NCBI GenBank assembly: GCA_947483545.1
Contig: CANKNP010000088.1
Coordinates: 1-15,475 of the forward strand
From: Deltaproteobacteria bacterium
GTDB taxonomy: Bacteria > Myxococcota > UBA796 > SXON01
Length of the DNA stretch: 15,475 bases
Direction of reading: 5' to 3'
In this document: in pieces, positions 7,530 to 14,285 of the stretch
How positions within the stretch are numbered: the first letter of the stretch is position 1
Layout: each line of letters opens with the position of its first letter
Position numbers and translations under genes: made by a program
Notes under the pieces: generated by a model
Told to the model about the DNA's origin: nothing
Database searches by the model: none
What the model saw: the letters and a program-made list of their open reading frames with translations, nothing else

Positions 7530-7565
7530 AATTGTGCGGTGGCAGTTGCCGCGGGGTGGCTGAAC

Positions 7566-8168
7566 CTACGGTCGGGTTGGGCGCAGCCCCACGCCGACGT
7601 GGACCCCGAGACGCACGCCGACTGGCAAAAAGAGCAGGTCGCCGGATCGCGCAAAATCCCAGGTGAGGTCCTGGAGCCCGCTGTCGAGCACCCCTTGTAC
7701 GCTCCCCGGCACCAGCGCGACCGACCCCCGGAACCCGGCGAGCACGCGGACGCCGCCGATTCCGACCGTGGCGGTGAGGCCCGCGTGCCCGCCGATCCCT
7801 GCGTATGCGTAGTCGGGCCACCACGGCTGGGCGAGCAGCTCCGCGCGCAGGCCCGGACCAGCGTCGAGATCCAGGTAAAATCCACGCTCGTCGTTCGCGG
7901 TCAGGTGAACCCGGACCCCTGTGTCGAGCTCTCCCATCCAAACCGTCGGTGCCCAATCGAGCGGAATGTCATACCGCGGGGATGTCTGCGCCACGTTGAC
8001 GGAGACCGCGAGGGCCAGCCGCTCAAACTGGGCGAACTGGACGTCCACCCCGCCCCCCAGAGGCGGCAGCCGCCAGCCGGCCGAGGCCACGCGCCCTTCG
8101 TCGTCCTGCACCGCCAGACGCTCGGTGGCGATCGGCGTGAGGTCCAAGTAGAGGTCGATCGGGATCAA
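7566..8168 (-). CDS. Beta-rich, barrel-like protein of unknown function without signal peptide, 200 aa
   Basis: The frame begins with a TTG (8166-8168) that overlaps the upstream gene's TGA as TTGA, which would allow coupled translation. The protein shows many short alternating strands and Gly-rich turns (for example around residues 118-150 and 180-198), and few long hydrophobic stretches, consistent with an outer-membrane barrel or large beta-sandwich. I do not recognise a family. Unlike a normal outer-membrane protein it has no signal peptide: extending the frame upstream gives only Pro/Arg/Ala-rich sequence. Either the N-terminus has been lost, the signal lies in a shifted frame, or the protein is not exported. 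It is the last gene of a run with the DUF2330-like gene and an upstream lipoprotein gene. Confidence 0.65.
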   Translation of the reverse strand: MIPIDLYLDLTPIATERLAVQDDEGRVASAGWRLPPLGGGVDVQFAQFERLALAVSVNVAQTSPRYDIPLDWAPTVWMGELDTGVRVHLTANDERGFYLDLDAGPGLRAELLAQPWWPDYAYAGIGGHAGLTATVGIGGVRVLAGFRGSVALVPGSVQGVLDSGLQDLTWDFARSGDLLFLPVGVRLGVHVGVGLRPTRP

Positions 8169-9451
8169 CGCCGCCGCCGGCGGAGCAGCGCGAACGAAGC
8201 GAGGAGCACGCCCGCGGATCCCCGGGAGGAGGGGGTGCCGCAGGACACCATCGGCGCGTCGGGGCAGGTCCCAGGGTCCTCGGCCCAGCCGGTGTCACAG
8301 TAGGGGAACAGCGATTCAAGCTCGGTGTTCGGGCTGATGAATTTCAGTTGTTCCTCGCCGTCGGTGATGCCGGTGATGTACAACTGAAGGTCCTGGGTGG
8401 CCTCTTCCGTCGTGTAGCGCATCCGCAGACGGGTCAGATGGGCGCTCTGGGAATCGAAGCCGAAGGGCTCAAAGGATCCACTTGGCGCCACTGGCTCCGC
8501 CGTGCAGGGGTCACAATGGTACCCCCCGGAGACCACCGGGGCCAGCTTCCAACTGTACTCCTGCACCCAACCCGCACCGCCCTCCGCATGTGCCTGGGAG
8601 AGCCTCTCCTCGTACCAATCCCCCATGCTTTTATCCTCGGGGAGCAGGCACTCCTCGGGCATCTCCAACCTCGGGTAGTTCGAGATCGCCACGGTGCCGT
8701 CGAGCTCGGCGTCTGTCAGCGCGTAGATCACCACGTCCTGGATCCCCGTGGAGGAGATGGTGCCGATGCGAATCGGCAACGAAAACACGTCGGATTCGTA
8801 GCTGATTTGGATCGGCCAGAGCCAATCTCCCTCGCGGGGTGCGTCGTTTAGAGAGACCCGCGCGGCCAGGAAGTACGCGCCTCCATCGACGTATTCTTGG
8901 AGGATCGCCTCGCCGCCCAGCGGCACGGCATACCCGTTGAAGTCCAGCCAGTCCAGGAGCCCAGACGATTCCTCGGCCGAGAGCACCACAAAATCGTACC
9001 CGGCCTCGGACCAGGCGGCTTCGACTTCGGCGCCGGACTGCCCGCCGTAGGATAAGCTGCTGTTGCTGCACCCCAGCGCCGTCCCCAGGCCTGAACCCGC
9101 GACCGGCGCCAAGGATCCGCCGCACCCCCAACCCATCTGGGTCGTGGAGAACGCCGTGTCGCAGGAGTACGCGACCTCGCGTGGCATCGAATAGTCGGCG
9201 ATCCACTCCAGCAGCACGGGATCGACTACATCCACATCTTCAGGCCCGATCACCTCTGGGATCGGCAGGAGCATGGCGAACTCGGTAGCATCGCCGCTGT
9301 AATCGGAGATCAGGGTGAGCGTGGTGACGTTGCCCGTGCGGGCCATGACGACCTCGCTCGAGTAGTTGTTCAATTCCTCGCCCTCCGCGCCAACGTAGGC
9401 CCCACAAAATGCGTGCGCGTGCGGTGCGAGGGCGAGAAGCAGGGGGATCAT
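8165..9451 (-). CDS. DUF2330-family exported protein with MYXO-CTERM-like tail, 428 aa
   Basis: ATG at 9449-9451 has GGAG 5 nt upstream on the minus strand. A short signal peptide ends at A-H-A near residue 14. The mature start FCGAYVG and the early pattern (VVMARTGNVTTLTLISDYSG, then FAMLLPIPEVI) match what I know of DUF2330, in which an N-terminal F-C-G is followed by a domain of unknown function. Further cysteines at 97, 110, 128, 268, 313, 316, 385 and 396 suggest disulfides. The C-terminus is a tripartite sorting tail: Cys404-Gly, a hydrophobic stretch (413-423) and five Arg. MYXO-CTERM tails are known in Myxococcota as signals for processing and surface anchoring, the Cys probably becoming lipid-modified. 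The protein is therefore expected on the cell surface. It lies 54 bp after a lipoprotein gene and overlaps the next gene by TTGA, so the three are probably co-transcribed. Confidence 0.85.
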   Translation of the reverse strand: MIPLLLALAPHAHAFCGAYVGAEGEELNNYSSEVVMARTGNVTTLTLISDYSGDATEFAMLLPIPEVIGPEDVDVVDPVLLEWIADYSMPREVAYSCDTAFSTTQMGWGCGGSLAPVAGSGLGTALGCSNSSLSYGGQSGAEVEAAWSEAGYDFVVLSAEESSGLLDWLDFNGYAVPLGGEAILQEYVDGGAYFLAARVSLNDAPREGDWLWPIQISYESDVFSLPIRIGTISSTGIQDVVIYALTDAELDGTVAISNYPRLEMPEECLLPEDKSMGDWYEERLSQAHAEGGAGWVQEYSWKLAPVVSGGYHCDPCTAEPVAPSGSFEPFGFDSQSAHLTRLRMRYTTEEATQDLQLYITGITDGEEQLKFISPNTELESLFPYCDTGWAEDPGTCPDAPMVSCGTPSSRGSAGVLLASFALLRRRRR

Positions 9452-9505
9452 GGGGTCTCCGGGGCGGCCTTCGCCCAGTATGCACCAATCCGCGTCGGGG
9501 TGCGC

Positions 9506-10087
9506 TCAGCCGCCCGTGTCGGCGACCGCATCTGCGGGGTCCAGCGCTCCGATCACGGTGACAGACGCCTCCGCGGCTCGCCCATCCTCATCTTCGACTT
9601 GCAGGCGCAGCTGGATCTCTTTGCCTTCAAGGAGCTCCGGCGGCGTGTCCGCCTCGCCTTCAGCCAGGTCGCTCACGTCGAGGTAGGCGTACATCCCTGG
9701 ATAGTCCCCGGTGCAGCTGCCCTGTTCCTGGAGTTGGACCCCGTACTGGTTCCAGGAGATCGGGGTCTCCTCTGGCAATACCTTCGCGGTGTACGTGATG
9801 GTCACCCGGTTCAGAGTGTTGCGGACGCGGGCGCTGGCCAGCAGGTGCCAACCGCCCTGGGGGCCGTGTACGATCATCGCGGGATCGCCGTCGGACAGCG
9901 GCTCGTAGGTGGTGTCCCCGCCGCCAACCGACACGCTGGCTTCCTCGGCGGCGCACTCGGGATCCAGCTCCGAGGCGCTTGAGCCCTCCGACCCCACCGC
10001 CCCGACGCACCCTGTGAGGGCGTAGGCAACGACACCGACGAGGCCGAGAGAGCCCGTGGTACAGTGCGAAGCTGGAGCGTTGCCCAT
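9506..10087 (-). CDS. Small lipoprotein with GPQGGWH motif, 193 aa
   Basis: The N-terminus contains a hydrophobic segment (13-24) ending in the lipobox LTGC, with Cys at residue 27, so it is a predicted lipoprotein. The mature domain is beta-rich, with FEPL-like YEPLSDGDPAMIVHGPQGGWH at about 61-81, then alternating strands and an acidic Ala/Asp tail. A G-P-Q-G-G-x-H core recurs, from memory, in uncharacterised myxobacterial lipoproteins; the function is unknown. The ATG at 10085-10087 is chosen because the lipobox signal follows directly; a longer frame (to 10162) adds a basic stretch that could supply the missing positive n-region. This start shares its CATG with the divergent copper-monooxygenase-like gene, so one of the two starts may be misplaced. 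Probably the first gene of the run with the DUF2330-like gene. Confidence 0.75.
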   Translation of the reverse strand: MGNAPASHCTTGSLGLVGVVAYALTGCVGAVGSEGSSASELDPECAAEEASVSVGGGDTTYEPLSDGDPAMIVHGPQGGWHLLASARVRNTLNRVTITYTAKVLPEETPISWNQYGVQLQEQGSCTGDYPGMYAYLDVSDLAEGEADTPPELLEGKEIQLRLQVEDEDGRAAEASVTVIGALDPADAVADTGG

Positions 10088-10088
10088 G
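10071..10088 (+). promoter_or_regulatory. Ribosome site and start deciding the copper-monooxygenase-like CDS
   Basis: GGAG at 10074-10077 stands 8 nt before ATG 10086-10088. The upstream alternative GTG at 10056 has a weaker purine stretch and would put ten extra residues before a complete lipoprotein signal, so ATG 10086 is preferred. Confidence 0.6.
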
Positions 10089-11045
10089 GTGCCTTTGTTG
10101 CTTTCCCTATCCGTTCTGGCGGGCTGCACGCAAGGTGGCGACGACGCCGAGGTCGTGGACACGGGGGACTTTGTCGTGCCGGAAGCGCCGGAGGCCCCGG
10201 GATTTCAGATCCACGCCGGGCCCATCGATGTGCCTGTCGGCGAAGAGGCCCAGCTCTGCTACTACCTCGACGTGCCGACGGACACGGACGTGGATGTCAC
10301 CGCGTTGGAATTCGTCTACACCAAGGGGAGTCACCATGTGAACGTGTTCCGAACCGAGGATCCGACCTACATGCAGCCGGACGGCACGGTGGTCGAGGAA
10401 TGCTGGGATGCCCTCGACTTTGAGCGGGTCTCGCTCGTGGCGAACTCGCAGTTGGAGTCGTTGCAGTGGACGCTGCCCGATGACACCTACATCCCGCTGG
10501 GTCCGAGCTCCCAATTCATCGTGCAGGTCCACTACGTGAACGTCGAGGCCGGCGGTCAAACCACGCCGTCCGGAAAGGGCGAGGTCTACATCAATTTCGA
10601 GGCGGAGGCACACGGCCAGCGGGCCAACATGCTTGGGTCGCTGTTCGCGAACAACCGGTCGATTTCGCTGCCGCCCCACGAAGCCAGCTCGTTCACCGCC
10701 TCCTGCATGTTGCCCTCCGGCACGAACGTCATCGCCCTCTCCGGGCATTTTCACTCTCGCGGCACACAGTTCCTGATCAAGCGGTTCACTGGCGCGACCG
10801 ACACGGATGACGCTGTCGTGGGCGCAGAGATCTATGCTTCCACGGCTTGGGATGAGCCCCCGTTTCTGACGTACGATCCCGGCGATGTCGCGTTGGGCGA
10901 AAACGAGGGCCTCGCGTACACCTGCGACTTTTTCAACGATACCGACGAGACCATCGTTTTTGGCGCGCACGTCGAGACGGATGAGCACTGCAATATGTTC
11001 GGATATTATTTTCCGGCGGCGGAGAGGTCTACGTATTGTTTCTGA
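10086..11045 (+). CDS. Copper type II (PHM/DBM-like) monooxygenase-family lipoprotein, 319 aa
   Basis: A short hydrophobic leader ends in LAGC (Cys14), predicting a lipoprotein. The remainder matches the two-domain peptidylglycine/dopamine monooxygenase core by motif order and spacing. His83-His84 (GSHHVNVF) and His149 (VQVHYVN) correspond to the CuH ligands; His221-x-His223 (SGHFHSRG) corresponds to the CuM pair. The final CuM ligand in characterised enzymes is Met in a D-E-M-C-N motif; here it reads D-E-H-C-N (His301). Conserved family cysteines appear at 207, 280, 302 and probably 58 and 106. Members hydroxylate an aliphatic carbon using two copper ions, oxygen and ascorbate, and bacterial homologues are largely uncharacterised. 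With His replacing Met the enzyme may have altered chemistry or bind copper without catalysis. Substrate unknown. It stands alone on the plus strand between two minus-strand groups. Confidence 0.82.
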   Translation: MVPLLLSLSVLAGCTQGGDDAEVVDTGDFVVPEAPEAPGFQIHAGPIDVPVGEEAQLCYYLDVPTDTDVDVTALEFVYTKGSHHVNVFRTEDPTYMQPDGTVVEECWDALDFERVSLVANSQLESLQWTLPDDTYIPLGPSSQFIVQVHYVNVEAGGQTTPSGKGEVYINFEAEAHGQRANMLGSLFANNRSISLPPHEASSFTASCMLPSGTNVIALSGHFHSRGTQFLIKRFTGATDTDDAVVGAEIYASTAWDEPPFLTYDPGDVALGENEGLAYTCDFFNDTDETIVFGAHVETDEHCNMFGYYFPAAERSTYCF

Positions 11046-11047
11046 GA

Positions 11048-12043
11048 TTAGCGCCCCCCCGTGTCCCCCAACTTGACGATTCGCTCCCGTCGAAAACTCT
11101 TGCGCAAGCTCTGCCCGTCCCGCTCGATCTCCAAGACCACGGTCGTGCCTTCGACCCCGACGCCGTAGGGGATGAAGTCGTGCGTCTTCATGCCCTCGGT
11201 GCTGTGGCCATCCACGCTCAAGATCAAGTCGCCGGCGCGTAGATCGGCGTCCTCGGCGGGCGTTCCGGGGTGAACGCGGGAGACCTGGATGCCGTCTTCA
11301 ACCTGGCGCAGCGTGATGCCCATGCCGGCGACGGGGGAGGGGTCGAGCGTGAGGATGTGCGGGCCGGGCCGGAGGGCGCTCGCCTTCGAAGGCTGACTGT
11401 ACCTGGAGAGGAGCCCATCCTCGAAGCGCGCGCGCAACGTGCAGGTTCGGCCGAGGCCACGGAGGAGCCCGAACGGGACCACGAATTGGAACCGACCGTC
11501 GGCGTCGGACTGCACGCTGGGCCCGCAACCCTCGACGCGCGTGTCGGGGAGCGGCTCGCCTTTGGGATCGACGACCCGGCCGCTCACGGGCACGCCGGTG
11601 GGGGAGAGCGCGCAGGTGAACACCTCGCCCTCGACGAGATCGACGGTGCCGATGTGGAATCCGGAGGGAAGGTCGCCGAGCGACCAGAGCAGCGTCCAGC
11701 GGCCCGGATCGAGCGTGACGATAAGGTCGGTCTCCCGGCTCGTGGAGATGAGCACCGTTCCCGGTTCGGTGCCCTCCACGTCTACGGCGTGTGCGAGGAT
11801 GCGCCCGACAGGCATGTTCGGAGCAGCCTGCACCGTACACTGCACCGTCGCGAAGTCATTCTCGGCGGCGTGGGCGGGGGCGGGGCGATCGCCCGTGTCC
11901 GCATCGGTGCGTGGCATCGTCGGGAGGTTGGGTCGGCGCGCCCCTCTGGCGACCTTGTCCTCGGACGCCAACCAGAGGAGGAGCGCGCAGATCGCCAACA
12001 CGCCGAAGACGAAGGCCCCGATCATCGCACGACGCCTGTTCAC
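11048..12043 (-). CDS. Membrane-anchored PDZ protein with carboxypeptidase-regulatory-like domain, 331 aa
   Basis: GTG at 12041-12043 overlaps the kinase stop as GTGA, indicating coupled translation; an ATG six codons later (12025) is possible. Residues 7-26 form a single membrane anchor after a basic N-VNRRR start. A linker follows, then beta-rich sequence. Residues about 151-207 look like a carboxypeptidase regulatory-like fold (VSGRVVDPKGEPLPDTRV, then D-A-D-G-R-F). The C-terminal third (about 238-322) is a PDZ domain: carboxylate-loop-like GMGITL, HPGTPAEDADLRAGDLILSVDG and a closing strand with V-V-L-E-I. No protease catalytic domain is present, so it is a peptide- or protein-binding adaptor on the outer face of the inner membrane, not an HtrA-type protease. 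Being co-expressed with the hybrid kinase, it may sense or scaffold for that pathway, which is inference. Confidence 0.82.
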   Translation of the reverse strand: MNRRRAMIGAFVFGVLAICALLLWLASEDKVARGARRPNLPTMPRTDADTGDRPAPAHAAENDFATVQCTVQAAPNMPVGRILAHAVDVEGTEPGTVLISTSRETDLIVTLDPGRWTLLWSLGDLPSGFHIGTVDLVEGEVFTCALSPTGVPVSGRVVDPKGEPLPDTRVEGCGPSVQSDADGRFQFVVPFGLLRGLGRTCTLRARFEDGLLSRYSQPSKASALRPGPHILTLDPSPVAGMGITLRQVEDGIQVSRVHPGTPAEDADLRAGDLILSVDGHSTEGMKTHDFIPYGVGVEGTTVVLEIERDGQSLRKSFRRERIVKLGDTGGR

Positions 12044-14238
12044 TTGCGGTTGGCCGCCTTGCGTACTTTCTCGCGCAGCGTGTGAAGGTCGAAGGGCTTC
12101 TCCACGCAGGGTCGCCCGGTCTCCGCGAGGAAGTCCTGCACGTGGGCGTTCGACACGCCGCCCGTCACGAAGATGAAGCGGCTCGCTTGGTGAGGGGAGA
12201 GCGCCTGGACGGCACGGTACAGGTCCATGCCGTTGAGGGCGGGCATCATGACGTCGCACAAGATCGCGTCGAACCGTTCGCCCTGCTCGAGCAGGGCGAG
12301 CGCCTGGGTCGAACGATGTTCGCCGACGACGTCAAACTCTGGCGTGAGGATCTGCGACAGCATCTCGACGATCATCTCCTCGTCGTCCACCACGAGCACC
12401 CGCGCGGGCGTGGGTCCGGCGACCGGCGCCAGCGAGACGGGGCCCGGCTTCGTTGCCACAGGGCTCGCACATGCGGGGAGCAGGACCCGGAAGCACGTGC
12501 CCCGGCCCGGTTTGGGGACCAGCGCGATGGATCCGCCCATCTCCTGCACGAGCTGCAGGCCGATCGACAACCCAAGGCCGGTGCCTTCGCCGGGCGGCTT
12601 GGTCGTGTAGAACGGGTCGAAGATCCGCCCCCGAGATGCCCACGGAATGCCGCAGCCCGTGTCGCTCACGTCGATGGCGATGCGCCCGCCCAGGGTTCGG
12701 ACGGTGACAGTGACACAGTTGCGCTCCGGCTGGCCAGGCTCGATCGCTTGGACCGCGTTGACAAGCAGGTTCAGCAACACTTGCGCGAGCCGCGCTTCAT
12801 TTCCGCGAACGAGGAGCGGCCCGACGGTTGTGTCGGAGTGCTCCAAGCGCGCCCTCGCTCGCAGATCGCCCCCCACGATGCTCAGCGCCGATTGCAGCGT
12901 CGCCCGCACGTCCACCGGCACCACTGCATGGCGCTCGTTGCCTGAGAACACCTTCAGATCCGCGACGATCAACCGCATCCGCTCCGCCCCCTGCGCCGCG
13001 TTCTCGAGCGCCCGTCGCGCCGGTTCGGGGAGCGAGTGTCCTACGCTCTCCTGGACGAGTCGCACGTTGGCGAGCACCCAAGTCAGCGGGTTGTTCAGCT
13101 CATGGGCCACCCCCGCAGCGAGCGTTCCCACGCTGGCGAGGCGGTCCGCGAGCACGAGCCGCGTCTGGAGCTGCTTTCGGCTGGTGATGTCCATCATCGC
13201 CCCGATCATCCGCAGGCATTGCCCCGCCGCGTCACGCATGAAAATGCCGCGGTCGATGATGTCGAGCCAGGTGCCGTTCCCCATCGCGAACCGGTAGCTC
13301 TCGCTCCAGCCCTCGGCGCCGGTGAGCATCGCGCGATCGAGCGAGGCGGATACGCGCTCACTGTCGTCGGGATGCATCTGGGTGACCCACCACTGAATCC
13401 CGGCGGCGCTGGGGTCTCCCTCGAACCGAAGGACGGTGTGCAACGCGTTGTTCCAGAGGATGTGGCCCGTTCGGACGTCCCAGTCGTAGAGCACGTCGTT
13501 CGTCGCGCGGGCCACCAGGCTGAAACGGGCGTTGGACTCTTCGATCGCCCGCAGTTGGGTTTGAAGCTCCTCCCGATGTTGTGCATCCCGCTGGGCGTCG
13601 GCGGCCTCCCGGCTCTTCTGCCCGGAGAGATCCCGAATGGTGGCGATGCGGGCCGGCCGCCCGTCCCAGAACCCGTCCCGAATCCGCACGTCGATGGGCA
13701 TGACCACGCCATCTCGGCGTGTGAACTCGATCTCTGCCCGCAGCTCCCCCTGGATGAGCCGCGCGGCCGCCCGCTCTCGCTCTTCGCTCGAGATGAACTC
13801 CGTGAAGCTCCGCCCCTCCATCTGGTCCGGGGTCAGCCCGTTGATGCGGGACAGCACCTCGTTCACGTACAGGATTCGGTCGTCGGCGAACACACAAATG
13901 CCCTCGGAGGCGGCGTCGGCGATGCCCCGCGCGCGGTCCCTCGCGGCCGCGGCGCGTTGGGTCCAGCGCGCAAGCACGCGGAGTCGCGCCGGCAGGTCCG
14001 GCACGTGGTCCGGCCAGTCGAGGACCTCATCCGCGCCGTCCTCCAGCGCCGAGAGACTCGCGCCGATGGCCACGATGACCGCGTGCGGATGGGCGGCGCG
14101 GTGGGACCGGACCTCTTCGGGTTGCAGAAAGATGAGGTCGGGCGCCCCGCCCTCGCGGAGCCCCCACCCGAGCGTCTCCATGCCCGTCCGCAGCGCCGCG
14201 GCGGTGTCGGGGAGGCCAGCGGAGAGCAACACGTACAT
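12040..14238 (-). CDS. Hybrid PAS histidine kinase with C-terminal receiver and N-terminal pseudo-receiver-like region, 732 aa
   Basis: Soluble, no membrane segment. Order: residues 1-95 resemble a degenerate receiver (see findings); PAS about 106-205; a coiled linker 206-236; PAS about 236-355 with the WVTQMHPDDSERV and D-I-T ending of the PAS_3 type; HisKA with phosphoacceptor His379 in VAHELNNP; HATPase with N-box Asn490/Asn494, G1 DTGCG (526-530), DPF (541-543) and G2 GTGLGLS (552-558); receiver 613-728 with Asp618/619, phosphoacceptor Asp662, Thr692 and Lys714. All catalytic residues are present, so autophosphorylation and transfer to Asp662 should work. No output domain exists, so phosphate must pass on to another protein. 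It is read first, with the PDZ gene overlapping it by GTGA, and it diverges from a Ser/Thr kinase gene. The ATG at 14236-14238 lacks a good ribosome site. Confidence 0.92.
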   Translation of the reverse strand: MYVLLSAGLPDTAAALRTGMETLGWGLREGGAPDLIFLQPEEVRSHRAAHPHAVIVAIGASLSALEDGADEVLDWPDHVPDLPARLRVLARWTQRAAAARDRARGIADAASEGICVFADDRILYVNEVLSRINGLTPDQMEGRSFTEFISSEERERAAARLIQGELRAEIEFTRRDGVVMPIDVRIRDGFWDGRPARIATIRDLSGQKSREAADAQRDAQHREELQTQLRAIEESNARFSLVARATNDVLYDWDVRTGHILWNNALHTVLRFEGDPSAAGIQWWVTQMHPDDSERVSASLDRAMLTGAEGWSESYRFAMGNGTWLDIIDRGIFMRDAAGQCLRMIGAMMDITSRKQLQTRLVLADRLASVGTLAAGVAHELNNPLTWVLANVRLVQESVGHSLPEPARRALENAAQGAERMRLIVADLKVFSGNERHAVVPVDVRATLQSALSIVGGDLRARARLEHSDTTVGPLLVRGNEARLAQVLLNLLVNAVQAIEPGQPERNCVTVTVRTLGGRIAIDVSDTGCGIPWASRGRIFDPFYTTKPPGEGTGLGLSIGLQLVQEMGGSIALVPKPGRGTCFRVLLPACASPVATKPGPVSLAPVAGPTPARVLVVDDEEMIVEMLSQILTPEFDVVGEHRSTQALALLEQGERFDAILCDVMMPALNGMDLYRAVQALSPHQASRFIFVTGGVSNAHVQDFLAETGRPCVEKPFDLHTLREKVRKAANRK

Positions 14239-14285
14239 GGGGGCTACGTAGCCGCTCGGCCTGGGGTGGCGAGGAACTTCGGGGT
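14239..14285. promoter_or_regulatory. 47-bp divergent region with 12-bp perfect palindrome
   Basis: Between the hybrid-kinase start and the Ser/Thr-kinase start. GGCTACGTAGCC (14242-14253) is a perfect dyad located 3 bp upstream of the hybrid-kinase ATG and so could act as an operator or affect its ribosome access. GAGGA at 14271-14275 is a plausible ribosome site for the Ser/Thr kinase. Both promoters must be compressed here or lie inside the opposite gene. Confidence 0.45.

Larger units (their letters stand above)
7148..7565. other. Convergent non-coding region with hairpins and intergenic repeats
   Basis: About 418 bp between two convergent genes contain no believable gene. Short open frames here translate to Pro/Arg-rich sequence reading through the repeats. 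The region holds an 8-bp stem hairpin (7171-7194), two identical 58-bp repeats (7192-7249 and 7350-7407), a 12-bp remnant of a third copy (7279-7290) and a small dyad (7517-7529). It probably serves as the two-way transcription stop for the flanking operons. Confidence 0.65.

Noticed and set aside
6297..8168. The two barrel-like genes considered as paralogues
   Set aside because: Only a short P-I-D-x-x-x-L-x-L similarity was seen, too little to claim common origin.
11048..12043. PDZ protein considered as an HtrA/DegP-type protease
   Set aside because: No His-Asp-Ser catalytic domain is present between the membrane anchor and the PDZ domain.
11270..12085. 271-residue plus-strand frame opposite the PDZ gene
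   Set aside because: Shadow of a gene with clear membrane anchor and PDZ domain; the product is Arg/Glu-rich without a domain.
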